A stretch of DNA of 64,000 nucleotides from the NCBI GenBank assembly GCA_028822445.1, contig JAPKDQ010000007.1:1-64000 (forward strand), given 5' to 3'. Below, in pieces: positions 63,523-64,000 of this stretch. Numbering within the stretch: the stretch's first letter is position 1; the number at the start of each line of letters is the position of its first letter. The translations under genes and the position numbers were made by a program. The notes under the pieces are model-generated. The model was not told the DNA's origin, made no database searches, and saw only the letters and a program-made list of their open reading frames with translations. Source of the stretch: Rhodospirillaceae bacterium (lineage in GTDB: Bacteria > Pseudomonadota > Alphaproteobacteria > Rhodospirillales > Rhodospirillaceae).

Positions 63523-64000
63523 TCATTCGTCAAAAATTAGTGCCTCATAGACAACTTCAATACCAGGCCAGAGTTCAGTAAGTCGATCACGTGCAAGAAA
63601 AAGTATGCTGCCTATCAGAATGGCGCCAACTGCAAGAACACCTACAATAATGTGGGCCGGATCTATTCTCTTGCTTTTCTCTTTAGGCTTCTTCTTCTCG
63701 GCTTTTCCCGCTGCTTTCGCGTCACCACCCGCAAGGGGGGCGTCATCTAGGTCATGATCACCGTCACCTAATTTTTTCCCCGTGCCGCCAAAGCCTGGGT
63801 GACCTTCATCGGGGCCTACTAGGTCTTCATCATCATCCCCACCGGATTTATATTTACTTGCTTGGAAGATGGCATCGTCACCTTCGGCTTTCTCTCCTGA
63901 CAGAGGGCCGCCATCTAGATCGCCTTCAGCACTCACTTGCACAAGGCCACCCATCGCCCCCGGGGCGCCTGGCATTGCCGCAGGCATACCTGGCATCCCG
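63523..64000 (-). CDS. Partial low-complexity membrane protein, DUF3426-like end
   Basis: The C-terminal 157 or more residues of a gene that runs off the right edge; the start shown in the ORF track is probably internal. It contains a Met/Pro/Gly/Ala-rich stretch, acidic Gly-rich low complexity (GGDDDEDLVGPDEG), a basic Lys-rich segment (EKKKPKEKSKR) and one membrane helix (IIVGVLAVGAILIGSILFLA). It ends ARDRLTELWPGIEVVYEAL. That ending resembles the region after the helix in MJ0042-type zinc-ribbon/DUF3426 proteins. The rest of the gene is needed to confirm. The 278 bases between it and the preceding gene hold nothing I recognise. Confidence 0.55.
   Translation of the reverse strand, partial: GMPGMPAAMPGAPGAMGGLVQVSAEGDLDGGPLSGEKAEGDDAIFQASKYKSGGDDDEDLVGPDEGHPGFGGTGKKLGDGDHDLDDAPLAGGDAKAAGKAEKKKPKEKSKRIDPAHIIVGVLAVGAILIGSILFLARDRLTELWPGIEVVYEALIFDE

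Noticed and set aside
1-64000. CRISPR arrays, tRNA or rRNA genes, prophage
   Set aside because: Read through for regular repeats, cloverleaf-like ends and phage structural genes; none recognised. A tRNAscan and CRISPR-finder run would be decisive.

Overview
The window looks like chromosomal DNA of an alphaproteobacterium. This is inferred from gene order rather than from a marker gene. The run tlpA / argH / small LptM-like lipoprotein / lysA / TIGR02302-type protein, the argD-argF-hslO run, and a SAM-II riboswitch in front of metZ are all familiar alphaproteobacterial arrangements. I saw no rRNA, tRNA, CRISPR array, integrase, transposase or phage module.

Layout. 0-4.3 kb: scattered metabolic genes (alpha/beta hydrolase, PepSY membrane protein, methyltransferase, glutathione transferase-like protein). 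4.4-7.1 kb: a prepilin peptidase (GspO role) and two divergent SGNH-hydrolase genes. 7.4-34.4 kb: a complete type II secretion (T2SS) locus in the order E - F G H I J - K L M C D, with a HicB-like gene in front of gspE and a Sel1-repeat lipoprotein behind gspD. The gsp series is split by a large family of TPR-glycosyltransferase genes. Five ORFs (six modules, one ORF being a double module), one decayed copy and one DxD-type glycosyltransferase lie between gspE and gspF. A further TPR-glycosyltransferase lies between gspJ and gspK. Between the array and gspF is a Ser/Thr-rich Sec-exported protein with its own candidate promoter, a strong RBS and a textbook terminator.

34.5-42.6 kb: a TPR-only protein, riboswitch-controlled metZ, apaG, folE, trkH, and the opposite-strand argD-argF-hslO run. 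42.8-51.5 kb: ABC-2 permease, recX, a type III polyketide synthase paired with an ICMT-type methyltransferase, two alpha/beta hydrolases with a GHHTG elbow, a PAP2 phosphatase, an ArnT/PMT-like glycosyltransferase and lptG. 51.6-55.0 kb: cobalamin adenosyltransferase, etfB, etfA and 3-hydroxyacyl-CoA dehydrogenase. 55.4-64 kb: tannase/feruloyl esterase family enzyme, tlpA-like thioredoxin, argH, LptM-like lipoprotein, lysA, TIGR02302-type protein, and the end of a gene that runs off the right edge.

Main idea. The 7.4-34.4 kb block reads as one functional unit. I infer that cytoplasmic TPR-glycosyltransferases, with a FlmG-like plan (TPR recognition part plus GT-B/GT9-like catalytic part), modify an abundant Ser/Thr-rich protein, or the pseudopilins themselves, before or during export through the dedicated T2SS. 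The gene content is read from sequence. The modification-secretion coupling is an inference and has not been tested.
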